From Treponema sp. CETP13 (GTDB lineage Bacteria > Spirochaetota > Spirochaetia > Treponematales > Treponemataceae), in assembly GCA_001885315.1 (NCBI GenBank), contig MLPZ01000015.1:114033-178032 (forward strand): a stretch of 64,000 nt of DNA, given 5' to 3'. Position 1 is the first letter of the stretch, and each line of letters starts with the position of its first letter. Positions 34,921-43,586 of the stretch are shown piece by piece. The notes under the pieces are model-generated. The model was given only the letters and a program-made list of their open reading frames with translations, ran no database searches and was not told where the DNA came from. A program made the position numbers and the translations under genes.

Positions 34921-37359
34921 TTAATCCTTGATTTTAGTTCTTGTTTTAATTTGTATTTTATTTTGTTCTCTTAATACATTATATAATTGAGTATATGTTT
35001 GATGTTCAAACACTACAGAAATACAATAATCTTGCTTTCTGTTTTCATCGTGAATCCATTTATTTGCATTAATTAAAACAAGAGACAAGGGACTCGATGG
35101 AATGTTTTTAGCCATATCAAAATTTTTCCATGCTTTTTGATGGCATCCTGCTTTTCGCGTATTTGAACCAGGAAACATAGTTACTTCAAAGTCTGTTAGA
35201 GCCTCGGGGACACCAATTTGTGAAATACCTGTTTCATCAGTGATCTCAGCATATTTTTCTAATAGGATTTGTGGATTTATAGAATGGAAAAGGTGAAATT
35301 CCATTCTGTTACCAAGATAGCTGTCCCCTCTAGAAGATCGAGTTTCTGGATTAAAAGTAAGTACAACAGAAATCTTTCTTTTTCCTTTTTGCTCAAAAAA
35401 CTCCTTAGGAACTTTTATCGAATACACTTTAGTTTGATTTAAACCGAGTGAACTTTCATCCCATAATACAGCTCTATTATCATAAGAGTTAATTGATTTT
35501 TCAAAATTACCTAACCCATAACCACATATTGCTAAATGGTGAGCGTTTGCTTTTTCTCGAGTTGTAGTTTTATAAAATTCTTTAGCTGGCATAAAAGGAT
35601 AATCAGCACCCACAAACAACATATTTTTAATAAAATTAGCTGATTTTTGAGGATATTTATTCGCAAGCTTGCCAATTAGATTTGCCACTTTGGGAGCTGA
35701 AAAGCTAGTCCCAGAATCATATCGAGTAAGATTGGTAACTTTGTTATGAAGAACAAGAATTTTACCTCCTTTATCTTCAACTAAGCGCCCACTTTCTTTA
35801 GATAAAATTAAATTGCCCCCATACTCTACAAGTTCAGGCTTTAACATTTTATTAATACCCATTCCTGTTCGAGTAAAAGGAGACGGCTGATTTTTATCTG
35901 CTATTATGTGCTTTATTTTATCATCACCAAAACGAGATATCGCAATTCTAGGAGATTTTGCAATTGAACCTACCGATACTGCTAAAGCTGACGTTGCCGG
36001 ATTTATTATTTTAAAGTTGCCATTTTTATACAGATATGAAGGATAATTAGCTTCAAGATCTTCTAACTTAGGATATAAACTACAAGGATTTTGATTTCCT
36101 GTAGATACTACAAAAACAACAGAAGGGAACTCTAATGCTAACTCATCTATAAGAGCTGCAAAAGGTAATTGGCGATGATAATCTTTATTCCAAATTTGTT
36201 CATCATTACCGAGTGAAATATTTATAACTTTTATATGATATTCTGGATGTGATAAAAATGATTCTACAGCATCTTTAAATTGATTTTCTACTAATTTTTG
36301 GGGATCATAGGCTGCCCCAATTGGGTTATTATTAAAATCTCTTTTTGCATACATGATTTTAGCAGAAAAAATCCAATTTTCTGGAGTGAACTCTTTATTT
36401 TTAAAACTTTCTTCGATATTACCATAAGCTGCACAACCGGCAACCGCAGTTCCATGTCCCGCAATATCCTGTAGTTCTTTTTCTCCTGATTGAAAATTTT
36501 GTTCATCACCAACACATTTTTCTAACATTGGATGATTAGAAACAATACCTGAGTCAATAATAAGAATACCGGTAGCATTTTCATCCGGTTTATTTATTGT
36601 TAGTTCAGAAACATCTGGATTATAAAACTCGAAAGGGTCAAATTTAGGAATACTTGGCCTATCTGCCCGAGCTATTTCGTTTAATTCAATAATTTCATCA
36701 AAAATCTGTTTATTTATTTTTACTCGTAATAACACAAATGATTTTGTTATTAGTTTATCTGTAATTTGAAATTTATTTATGTTTGTATATTTTATTTTTA
36801 ATTCTTGTATAAAAGTTTCATTTTTTTTAGGATCTGTTATTTTCCATAATTCAAGATCAATATATTCTGCATTGTCACCTAAAGGGTCTTCTTTTAATGT
36901 TTTTCCTATCTTCTCTGCTATCGAGATTTGTTGAAAAGACTCTATAGCATTAAAAAAATCATACTTGGCACCTTCTTCTGAGCCATACGTTTGTAACTTA
37001 GTCTTAAAAGCGGTTAAATTACCTTCTTCGTTAAAAACAATCCAAAACCCTTTTTTACCTTCTGCTATCGATAAAACTTGTATCCCCATTGAATCAAAAG
37101 TCTTTTCAAACCCTTTTGGAAAGACAGATTGATTAATTTCAATTTCATAAATTAAAGAAACATCGATGTCTGTCGAAAACTTCTGTTTTAATTTTTGAAA
37201 ATCACCCTCTATTTTATCTGCTTTTTGTATTGCATTTTTACTAAAAAAAGTTTTATTTCTATTGGGGGGAAAATCGAACCCTCCCCCTCTATTATGTTGT
37301 TTTTTTCTTTCAATATTTTCATACATAACAGGTAATTTAAGATGTTCTTTTTCATTCAT
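34921..37359 (-). CDS. ietS: IetS-like subtilase (S8 serine protease)
   Basis: An 812-residue S8 peptidase without signal peptide or propeptide, thus cytoplasmic. Catalytic residues: Asp in ILIIDSGIVSNHPML near residue 270, His in DIAGHGTAVAGCAAYGN near 302, and Ser in DSGTSFSAPKVANL near 560. The first 240 residues and the last 200 are non-catalytic. Together with the AAA ATPase encoded just upstream it matches the IetAS pair, first described as a plasmid-stabilising toxin-antitoxin of an Agrobacterium Ti plasmid and later reported as an anti-phage system. In that system the protease is the toxic partner. It overlaps ietA by 8 bases. Identification rests on the pair and architecture. Confidence 0.85.
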   Translation of the reverse strand: MNEKEHLKLPVMYENIERKKQHNRGGGFDFPPNRNKTFFSKNAIQKADKIEGDFQKLKQKFSTDIDVSLIYEIEINQSVFPKGFEKTFDSMGIQVLSIAEGKKGFWIVFNEEGNLTAFKTKLQTYGSEEGAKYDFFNAIESFQQISIAEKIGKTLKEDPLGDNAEYIDLELWKITDPKKNETFIQELKIKYTNINKFQITDKLITKSFVLLRVKINKQIFDEIIELNEIARADRPSIPKFDPFEFYNPDVSELTINKPDENATGILIIDSGIVSNHPMLEKCVGDEQNFQSGEKELQDIAGHGTAVAGCAAYGNIEESFKNKEFTPENWIFSAKIMYAKRDFNNNPIGAAYDPQKLVENQFKDAVESFLSHPEYHIKVINISLGNDEQIWNKDYHRQLPFAALIDELALEFPSVVFVVSTGNQNPCSLYPKLEDLEANYPSYLYKNGNFKIINPATSALAVSVGSIAKSPRIAISRFGDDKIKHIIADKNQPSPFTRTGMGINKMLKPELVEYGGNLILSKESGRLVEDKGGKILVLHNKVTNLTRYDSGTSFSAPKVANLIGKLANKYPQKSANFIKNMLFVGADYPFMPAKEFYKTTTREKANAHHLAICGYGLGNFEKSINSYDNRAVLWDESSLGLNQTKVYSIKVPKEFFEQKGKRKISVVLTFNPETRSSRGDSYLGNRMEFHLFHSINPQILLEKYAEITDETGISQIGVPEALTDFEVTMFPGSNTRKAGCHQKAWKNFDMAKNIPSSPLSLVLINANKWIHDENRKQDYCISVVFEHQTYTQLYNVLREQNKIQIKTRTKIKD

Positions 37360-38374
37360 TTTTTTCTTCCATTCTATTATTTTTTACTTTTTCACGACGC
37401 AGAAACTTTTTTACAGCAGTTTCTACATCTATCATAGAAACTGCTTCTTTAGCATTAATAATTGCAATTTTTGTAGCAGATTCTGCTATCATTTTTATAT
37501 CAGCAGGCGACAACCCCTTTGATAAAGTTGCAAGAGTATCAAAATTTATGTCTTTCTCTCTTTTTATAGGCTTAAGATATTCCTTAAAAAGATGCTTCCG
37601 TGTTTCTACATTAGGTAAATCATAATAGATTACTTCATCAAATCTACGCCATATTGCAGGGTCTAAAATATTTTGATGATTTGTGGCTGCAAAAATAAGA
37701 CTATCGCCTTTTAGATTATCTAACATCTGAAGAAAATTATTTACAACTCGTTTTATTTCTCCGTGCTCATGGCTATCGTCACGATTTTTTCCAATTATAT
37801 CAAACTCATCAAAGAGCACAATCCATGTTCCCTGTTCAATAAAATCAAATACTTTTCGCAAATTTCCCGCTGTTTCGCCCAAATAAGAAGAAATAATAGA
37901 ATCAAAGCGTATATAGAGTAGTGGTATATTTAACATTGAACTTACTATTTGAGCAGAAAAGGTTTTGCCCGTTCCCGGTTTTCCACATAACAATATTTTT
38001 TTGTTGTACTGCAAATTATACGTAGCTAATATATCTGCATCTTTAAATTCTTTTAGTATTTCGTCTAATTGTTCTTTTACTTCATTTGATACAAGCAAAG
38101 AGTTATAATCTTTATCAAAAGTTTGAATTTCTAATAAAGGGAACCCTTTTTCTGTATCTCTTGGAATAGGAAGGGTATTTTTAAATCTTTTTTCTGATGT
38201 TGTAAAACTATTTTTTGGTATACTAAAAAGAGCTTTTTCTAAGTCTTTAACAACTATATTATGTTTTTTTCGTTTTTCTTGCTCAATATATGCTCTTGCA
38301 GCATTTTCAAAAGTAGTAGTATCTTGAGAATTGTAAGATATAAATAACTGCTTTATTATGTCAGATGTTGTCAT
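37352..38374 (-). CDS. ietA: IetA-like AAA ATPase
   Basis: A 340-residue AAA ATPase. Residues 1-85 form a helical adaptor. The ATPase core contains LLCGKPGTGKTFSAQIVSSM (Walker A, near residue 130), IVLFDEFDIIGKNRD (Walker B) and FAATNHQNILDPAIWRRFDE, which holds sensor 1 and the arginine finger. The FtsH/spastin-like lid follows (GLSPADIKMIAESATKIAII). In known IetAS pairs this ATPase restrains the protease. The upstream region has two direct repeats that may mediate autoregulation. Located first of an apparent ietA-ietS-hsdR operon. Confidence 0.87.
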   Translation of the reverse strand: MTTSDIIKQLFISYNSQDTTTFENAARAYIEQEKRKKHNIVVKDLEKALFSIPKNSFTTSEKRFKNTLPIPRDTEKGFPLLEIQTFDKDYNSLLVSNEVKEQLDEILKEFKDADILATYNLQYNKKILLCGKPGTGKTFSAQIVSSMLNIPLLYIRFDSIISSYLGETAGNLRKVFDFIEQGTWIVLFDEFDIIGKNRDDSHEHGEIKRVVNNFLQMLDNLKGDSLIFAATNHQNILDPAIWRRFDEVIYYDLPNVETRKHLFKEYLKPIKREKDINFDTLATLSKGLSPADIKMIAESATKIAIINAKEAVSMIDVETAVKKFLRREKVKNNRMEEKNE

Positions 38375-38397
38375 AGCATTAATCCTTTATAAAAAAA

Positions 38398-38427
38398 TTA
38401 CCTACAAGTAATTTTATTTTACCTACA
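38398..38427 (-). promoter_or_regulatory. Two direct repeats upstream of ietA, operator-like
   Basis: TTACCTACA occurs at 38398-38406 and 38419-38427, exactly 21 bp (two helical turns) apart, 24-53 bases upstream of the ietA start. The first copy lies within a partial palindrome with ATTAC/GTAAT ends. The spacing suggests cooperative protein binding, as in autoregulated toxin-antitoxin operons. Confidence 0.5.
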
Positions 38428-38576
38428 CAAAATTTAATACTAGTGTACCACGCTTTTTATTAAGGGTACAGATTTGAATCTATCTCTCGTTAAAAGTTTT
38501 AACTCAAACCTTATTAAATTTAGCAAGATAACTAATTAGTAAATAAATATTTTAATCTTATCTTTTCCAAAAAAAA

Positions 38577-39611
38577 TCAGCTTATTGTATTTTCAGCTAT
38601 AAAGTTATCAATAAAAGACTTAGCTTTTTCTTTAGAGCTTACATGTTTAGACTTACTGTTATTAATCCTTTTATTTTTTTTGTAAAAAACATACTTATTT
38701 TTCTCATCGTATACTAATTCTATTATACTTCGATTATCTGTTAAATCTCTTCCTTTCCAATGCAAATCATCTAAATATTCCCATTTTATTTTAAGATGCA
38801 ATTTCTCTAATGCTTGCTTAAATTCTGTAATAGATTTATATCTTTTTGAAAGTGTAACATTAGTAGCTTTATTAATTATTCTAATAATTTTTTTGGGCAT
38901 ATAGGGTTGGAAACCTATTGTTTTTAATAATATTCCTGAACTTATTTTACTTTTATTATTTGGAATAGATTCAATAATACTTTTCCATTTTTTTAAATTA
39001 TTAACCATACGAAATAAAGTAACACCTGCGGCATAAATATCAGTTTGTTTAGACATTATATGATTCTGACAGGATTCTGGAGCAAAATGAGTTAGGTATC
39101 CGAAACAGGGAGCAACTAAATTCTCTCTTAAATTGTATGCTAATCCAAAATCAGAATCTTTTGCATTTAAATTTTCATCTAATAATATATTTGCAGGTTT
39201 TATATCTCGATGTAAATAACTTAAATTATGAGCAAATTCTAGACCTTGAAGAACTCCAATAAAAATTCTTATAGTTTCTACAACAGATAAATATCGAGTA
39301 TTTAGAATATGTTCAACAGAGCCCCCATTTACTAATTCCATGTCAATACATAAATAAGATCTTTTATTTATTGTAATAATATTTGCTTCATTAATGTTAA
39401 CGATATGTTTATGTTTGCATTGATATAAAACCTGAGCTTCATTTAGATTTTTTAATATTGTTTCTTCATTATCACACTGTATAATTTTAAGAGCTTTCTC
39501 AGTTTTTAAGGTTTCATCAAAAACCTTATAAACTTTTCCATAATTACCTTCCCCTAATTGTTTTAATATTTGATATTTATAGATTTTTTGCATATTTATA
39601 ATGCCATCCAT
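38577..39611 (-). CDS. Eukaryote-like Ser/Thr protein kinase in defence island
   Basis: A soluble 344-residue kinase with no membrane span, unlike PknB-type housekeeping kinases. The glycine loop is KQLGEGNYGKVYKV, the ATP lysine is in EKALKIIQC, the catalytic loop is YLHRDIKPANILLDE (near residue 137) and the DFG motif is DSDFGLAYN. The activation segment ends in FAPES. The last 70 residues are outside the kinase fold. All key residues are present, so it is probably active. ATG 39611 overlaps the upstream gene by 16 bases; a second ATG at 39593, just after that gene's stop, is equally plausible. Probably paired with the upstream RNase H-fold-like protein. Kinases in such islands often trigger abortive infection; that role here is inference. 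Confidence 0.85.
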   Translation of the reverse strand: MDGIINMQKIYKYQILKQLGEGNYGKVYKVFDETLKTEKALKIIQCDNEETILKNLNEAQVLYQCKHKHIVNINEANIITINKRSYLCIDMELVNGGSVEHILNTRYLSVVETIRIFIGVLQGLEFAHNLSYLHRDIKPANILLDENLNAKDSDFGLAYNLRENLVAPCFGYLTHFAPESCQNHIMSKQTDIYAAGVTLFRMVNNLKKWKSIIESIPNNKSKISSGILLKTIGFQPYMPKKIIRIINKATNVTLSKRYKSITEFKQALEKLHLKIKWEYLDDLHWKGRDLTDNRSIIELVYDEKNKYVFYKKNKRINNSKSKHVSSKEKAKSFIDNFIAENTIS

Positions 39612-40045
39612 GCAGCTAATACAGCATTTTTCATATCTTTATTCCAGTAAGGGGGATTATTGCCTAATTTATCATCACATGCATTTAACAAATTTGTTTT
39701 CTGAGGTAAATTCAATTTACTTGGAACAAAGTTTTGAGGAACCCAAGGTATTATATCAATTTTATTTTTATATGCCAATAAATTTAATATCCCATATGGA
39801 TAATCAATTTTATATTGCTGTGCTTTTTTAGGACCTAATAATTGTCTATATGAAATTTTATCTGGAGATATAACCTTAATAATATTTACAAATGTAGTTT
39901 CAAACCAATCCATTAATTCAGGATTGTGTTCTGTAGTCAAAGTAGGACATTTTTCTTTTTTTAGTAAAACAGGGTTTTCTTTAGTCCCCTCTAAAACACA
40001 ATAATACATATTACTAGATAAAATATTTATTCCTAGTATTTTCAA
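39596..40045 (-). CDS. Small RNase H-fold-like protein, partner of the kinase
   Basis: A 149-residue protein. It opens with LKILGINILSSNMYYCVLEG, the first beta hairpin seen in RuvC/RNase H-fold proteins (including the DUF3010-like group), and ends with a helix, NKDMKNAVLAAWMAL, like the C-terminal acidic helix of that fold. The first catalytic Asp appears replaced by Asn (GIN), so it may be a non-catalytic nucleic-acid-binding version. The TTG start at 40045 is chosen because AAAGGAG (40053-40059) lies 7 bases upstream; a TTG seven codons earlier would put the ribosome-binding site inside the gene. Its end overlaps or abuts the kinase start, so the pair is translationally linked. Confidence 0.65.
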   Translation of the reverse strand: MKILGINILSSNMYYCVLEGTKENPVLLKKEKCPTLTTEHNPELMDWFETTFVNIIKVISPDKISYRQLLGPKKAQQYKIDYPYGILNLLAYKNKIDIIPWVPQNFVPSKLNLPQKTNLLNACDDKLGNNPPYWNKDMKNAVLAAWMAL

Positions 40046-40185
40046 TTTATTACTCCTTTGAATCAATTATAGAATCATTTTGTATTATTAGACTAACATA
40101 TATAGTCCTTTATAAAAATATAACACTGGTGCAATTTTGTTTAACTCTGCACTAATTCCTGTGTTTTTTTCTTTATTTAAATTCA

Positions 40186-40460
40186 TTAATTTTGCTTTTT
40201 AAATTTATCAAAAGCGTCTAATTTCTTTTTTTTAATATATCTATCTGCTTGAAAACAATTAAACAAATCTTCATAAGAAGGGTTAGCGCCTTCCCCAAAA
40301 TATTTATTTCACATATACATTGGTTTTTTAAATCTTCAGGCAGATTTCAAATAATTGGAGCCCAAAAATGGATACTAGTCCCCGCTCCTGTAAGAAAACT
40401 AACATTATCTAATTCTAAATACTTTTTTATTATTAGTTTTTTTGTTTTTTTCTTCTTCAT
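40186..40460 (-). pseudogene. SIR2-domain gene remnant
   Basis: Starting at ATG 40460, which overlaps the hsdS stop (ATGA), the frame reads YLELDNVSFLTGAGTSIHFW, the NAD-binding start of SIR2-like defence effectors. It hits a TGA after 37 residues (40347-40349). In-frame similarity seems to continue (NLPEDLKNQ), then a shift to another frame gives NPSYEDLFNCFQADRYIKKK and a final stop at 40186. So one nonsense and one frameshift mutation, and almost the whole SIR2 body is deleted. Intact relatives hydrolyse NAD on phage infection. The coupling to hsdS shows it was once the next gene of the restriction operon. A short open stretch further down, to about 40090, may also be relic. Confidence 0.65.
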
Positions 40461-41563
40461 CCATTTACTTCCACTTCTATCTCTCCATTCATAAGCTTTG
40501 GTAATAGTGTATCACGCATATTTTCAAGGGTATAGATTTGATGTATGTTTTTATTTATTTTTTGAAAAAATGGTTTTATTAAATTATCAAAGTTTTTTCT
40601 TTTGTTTTCAGGAGGTATTATTATTTTTAAAGCCTTAAATGATGATTTACTAATCTCTTGAAAAGTAGAGCCATTTGCATGACTTTTCACATAATTCATA
40701 TTTTCTTTTAGCCACAAATAAATCCAATATTTAGAAAAAGCTTTATTATCAATAATAGCAATATACCCCTGATTAATTGCAATTGGAGTATCGGCAAACG
40801 CTAAATAACCCACAGGAGCTCGAGACGAAAGAAGCAACGTTCCTCGAGACAAAAGACCTGAACTAATTTTAGACAACCCTTTTTTTGTAATTTTTCTTAA
40901 TGTATTAAGCAAATACATGTTTGAATCACTAGATAAATCTCTAGGTGTTGTCCAATTAATATCACCATTCCAAAAATCAGGATTTTTTGTACTTGGAGTC
41001 GTACCGCCTTTCACACTTAAAATATCATCAAGAACACCCTCTTCCCAGCCATCTTGAGCTTCTTCTACAAACCATTGTCTAAAAAGAGTTTCAGCCATCT
41101 GTTCAAGTGTTTTATTTTGTCGATTAAGCAAATCAATCTTATCATCTAAACTGCTTAAAATCTCAGCAATCTCTTTTTGTTCATTTTCATTTATACAAAT
41201 ATTATATTCTAAAGAATTTAACAGTGTTTGCGTTATAAGAGGATGACTAGAACCTAATGCATATTGATTCAATTTGATATTTTTAAGAAAATAATATAAA
41301 TATTTTGTGAAATTATTACATTTAGCTTTTGCTGCTATTGCATTATCTGAAAGCCAAATTGGCTTATTTTCATAATACACAGAACCACAATATGCACCGA
41401 CACGCCCGATGACTATAGTTTCATCTTGATAATTTGACTCTTTTGTATAGTCAAGTATTCCATTCCCACCATAGACAGGTATTAAACCTGTTGAAGCTGG
41501 CCTTTTTTTACCATTACCAAATTCCAGTACTTCCCCTAATTGAACTTCTTTCCACTCATTCAT
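40457..41563 (-). CDS. hsdS: Type I restriction-modification, S subunit
   Basis: Specificity subunit with two target-recognition domains. The first starts [20 protein letters not shown] and ends with the conserved helix ([20 protein letters not shown] near residue 145). The second begins [18 protein letters not shown] and ends in the second helix ([16 protein letters not shown]). At 368 residues it is a normal, slightly short HsdS with both halves intact. The recognition sequence cannot be read from the protein. It overlaps hsdM by 8 bases, giving a coupled hsdM-hsdS operon, and its stop overlaps the start of the SIR2 remnant. Confidence 0.93.
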   Translation of the reverse strand: MNEWKEVQLGEVLEFGNGKKRPASTGLIPVYGGNGILDYTKESNYQDETIVIGRVGAYCGSVYYENKPIWLSDNAIAAKAKCNNFTKYLYYFLKNIKLNQYALGSSHPLITQTLLNSLEYNICINENEQKEIAEILSSLDDKIDLLNRQNKTLEQMAETLFRQWFVEEAQDGWEEGVLDDILSVKGGTTPSTKNPDFWNGDINWTTPRDLSSDSNMYLLNTLRKITKKGLSKISSGLLSRGTLLLSSRAPVGYLAFADTPIAINQGYIAIIDNKAFSKYWIYLWLKENMNYVKSHANGSTFQEISKSSFKALKIIIPPENKRKNFDNLIKPFFQKINKNIHQIYTLENMRDTLLPKLMNGEIEVEVNG

Positions 41564-43097
41564 CTGTTGTGTCGTCCTTCAATTGGATTTTAGAAAGATT
41601 GGCAGTGATGCGCTCGTTCAATACGGACTCTTCTTTGAGTTGAGATTCAAACTCTGCTTTTAAGCTGGTAAAGCGCTCGTTAAAGTCAAAGTCGTCCTCT
41701 TCTTCGGCTAATCCGACATATCGACCGGGAGTTAAAACGTAATCAAGTTCTTTGACTCGCTCGATAGACGCTGAACTGCAAAAACCTTTTATGTCTTGGT
41801 AGGTTCCGTCATCTTTTAGCCAATTGTGATAAGTGTCGGCAACTTTTGTAATGTCTTCGCTTGAGAGTACCAGATTTTTGCGGTTAATCAGGTGTCCTAA
41901 ATTGCGTGCGTCGATAAACAAGATTTCTTTTGATGGAATGCGACTGACAAACCAGAGTGAGGCCGGTATTTGTGTGTTCAAAAATAACTTTGAGGGAAGG
42001 TTTACAATGCAATTTACCAGTCCAGCTTCTATAAGATTTTTGCGGATTTCACCTTCGCCCGATGTTTTTGAAGTGAGTGAGCCTTTTGCTAATACAAAGC
42101 CTGCATGTCCGGTGGGTGCTAGATGGTAGATAAAATGTTGAATCCATGCATAATTGGCGTTTCCGGTGGGAGGGGTTCCGTACTTCCATCGTCCGTCTGT
42201 ACGAAGTAAATCACCACTCCAATCGCTGACATTAAACGGTGGATTTGCGAGTATATAATCAACTTTAAGATCTTTGTGTGCGTCATTTAAAAACGAGCCT
42301 TCGCTGTTCCAAATAACTTGAGAGCTGTCTATGCCACGGATAGCAAGGTTCATTTTGGCTAATCGCCAGGTTGTTTGGTTGCTTTCTTGCCCGTAAATTG
42401 AGATATCGTTTATGCTACCTTGATGTTCGGTAACAAACTTTTCAGATTGAACAAACATTCCGCATGAGCCACAGCAGGGGTCAAGAACTCGGCCTTTGTA
42501 CGGTTGTAACATTTCGACTAATAATTCTACAACGCTTCGTGGCGTATAAAATTGACCACCTTTTTTACCTTCGGCAAGTGCAAATTCTCCTAAAAAGTAT
42601 TCAAATACGTGTCCCAGAACGTCAGCACTGCGAGATTTTACGTCCCCGAGTGCAATGTTTCCAATAAGGTCTATAAGTTCACCGAGGCTTGTCGGGTCAA
42701 GATTGTTATGTGCGTACACTTTAGGCAAAACGTTTTTTAGCGATGAGTTTTCTTTTTCAATTGAATCCATAGCCTCGTCCACAATTTTACCAATGGTCGT
42801 ATCTTTAGCGTGTGCCATTAAATATTCCCAACGCGCTACTTGTGGAACAAAAAACACATTCTCAGCAGTATATTCGTCTTTATCTTCCGGATCTGCACCG
42901 GCATACTCCCCTTGTCCACCTTGCAACTTTGCAAATAGTTCTTCAAAGGCATCAGAAATATATTTTAAGAATATTAACCCTAAAACAATGTGTTTATATT
43001 CTGCAGCATCTATGTTCTTGCGAAGCTTGTCAGCGGTTTTCCAGAGTTGCTTTTCGAGTGGTTCATCAGTTGTAGATTGTTTTTTAGCTTTAGCCAT
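41556..43097 (-). CDS. hsdM: Type I restriction-modification, M subunit
   Basis: N6-adenine DNA methyltransferase of the type I complex. The N-terminal HsdM helical domain ([20 protein letters not shown]) is followed by the catalytic domain with [19 protein letters not shown], the S-adenosylmethionine site [13 protein letters not shown] near residue 205, and the catalytic [12 protein letters not shown] near 280. Length (513) is normal. It is first of the operon and its composition is visibly richer in G+C than that of the genes inserted between hsdS and hsdR. TATACT at 43140-43145 (minus strand) is a probable -10 box. Confidence 0.95.
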   Translation of the reverse strand: MAKAKKQSTTDEPLEKQLWKTADKLRKNIDAAEYKHIVLGLIFLKYISDAFEELFAKLQGGQGEYAGADPEDKDEYTAENVFFVPQVARWEYLMAHAKDTTIGKIVDEAMDSIEKENSSLKNVLPKVYAHNNLDPTSLGELIDLIGNIALGDVKSRSADVLGHVFEYFLGEFALAEGKKGGQFYTPRSVVELLVEMLQPYKGRVLDPCCGSCGMFVQSEKFVTEHQGSINDISIYGQESNQTTWRLAKMNLAIRGIDSSQVIWNSEGSFLNDAHKDLKVDYILANPPFNVSDWSGDLLRTDGRWKYGTPPTGNANYAWIQHFIYHLAPTGHAGFVLAKGSLTSKTSGEGEIRKNLIEAGLVNCIVNLPSKLFLNTQIPASLWFVSRIPSKEILFIDARNLGHLINRKNLVLSSEDITKVADTYHNWLKDDGTYQDIKGFCSSASIERVKELDYVLTPGRYVGLAEEEDDFDFNERFTSLKAEFESQLKEESVLNERITANLSKIQLKDDTTDE

Positions 43098-43256
43098 GTG
43101 AGTTCGGAGTCCTTATTTTTAGTTCTATGTTATTTTACTAGTATAGCACCAAAACACGCAACTGTAAGGAGCTACACCTAGCTATTTATAACAAAAAAAT
43201 GCCTCAAACGAAGAGCTCTAATTGAGACTCCGTAACATCATTACCTCAGCTCTAGC

Positions 43257-43367
43257 TTATACAAAATTTACATCATCGTAGTTATCTTCTATTTCCATAT
43301 TTGCAACACTTCCAGATATAAATTCATACATTTCTTCATCAGGCTTTCTCTCACAAATGGGAAATAT
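43257..43367 (-). pseudogene. Fragment of a second RepA-like ATPase gene
   Basis: A 36-codon open stretch ending at 43257 reads ERKPDEEMYEFISGSVANM, closely matching RKRKPDEDMYEAIAGTVANM of the RepA-like ATPase encoded at 45991-47013. After that point the sequence diverges and ends. No Walker region remains. It marks an older copy of the replication gene, left by recombination or by an earlier element. The rest of the 488-base gap holds a long hairpin and no other recognisable gene. Confidence 0.6.
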
Positions 43368-43521
43368 ATGCTTTTGTCACAAATATATTCACACAATATA
43401 ATCAATAAAAAGCGTAAACAGGCAAGAGTTTTTCAACATAGAGCCTGAATATTTCGTATGGTAGAATGTTTCAAAGCAAACATTGAAATTATATAATATT
43501 TAGGCTATACATAACTTGTGT

Positions 43522-43566
43522 TTTATTGCATTTTTCAGTCATTGGTTGACTGAAAAATGCAATAAA
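43522..43566. repeat. Perfect 20-bp inverted repeat with 5-base loop
   Basis: TTTATTGCATTTTTCAGTCA (43522-43541) is followed by TTGGT and its exact complement (43547-43566). It lies 20 bases past the stop of the coiled-coil membrane gene, so it could be a bidirectional terminator-like stem, but it is longer and more perfect than most. It could alternatively be a single-strand initiation structure. Confidence 0.7.
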
Positions 43567-43586
43567 GTGTTGGGTTAGTACATACT

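Noticed and set aside
40249..40494. 81-residue plus-strand frame after hsdS
   Set aside because: Opposite strand of the SIR2 remnant and the hsdS end; hydrophobic low-complexity only.
42655..43101. 148-residue frame antisense to hsdM
   Set aside because: Mirror of a well-supported coding frame; no ribosome-binding site.
43522..43566. Insertion-sequence or MITE end
   Set aside because: No transposase, no target-site duplication and only a single compact hairpin.
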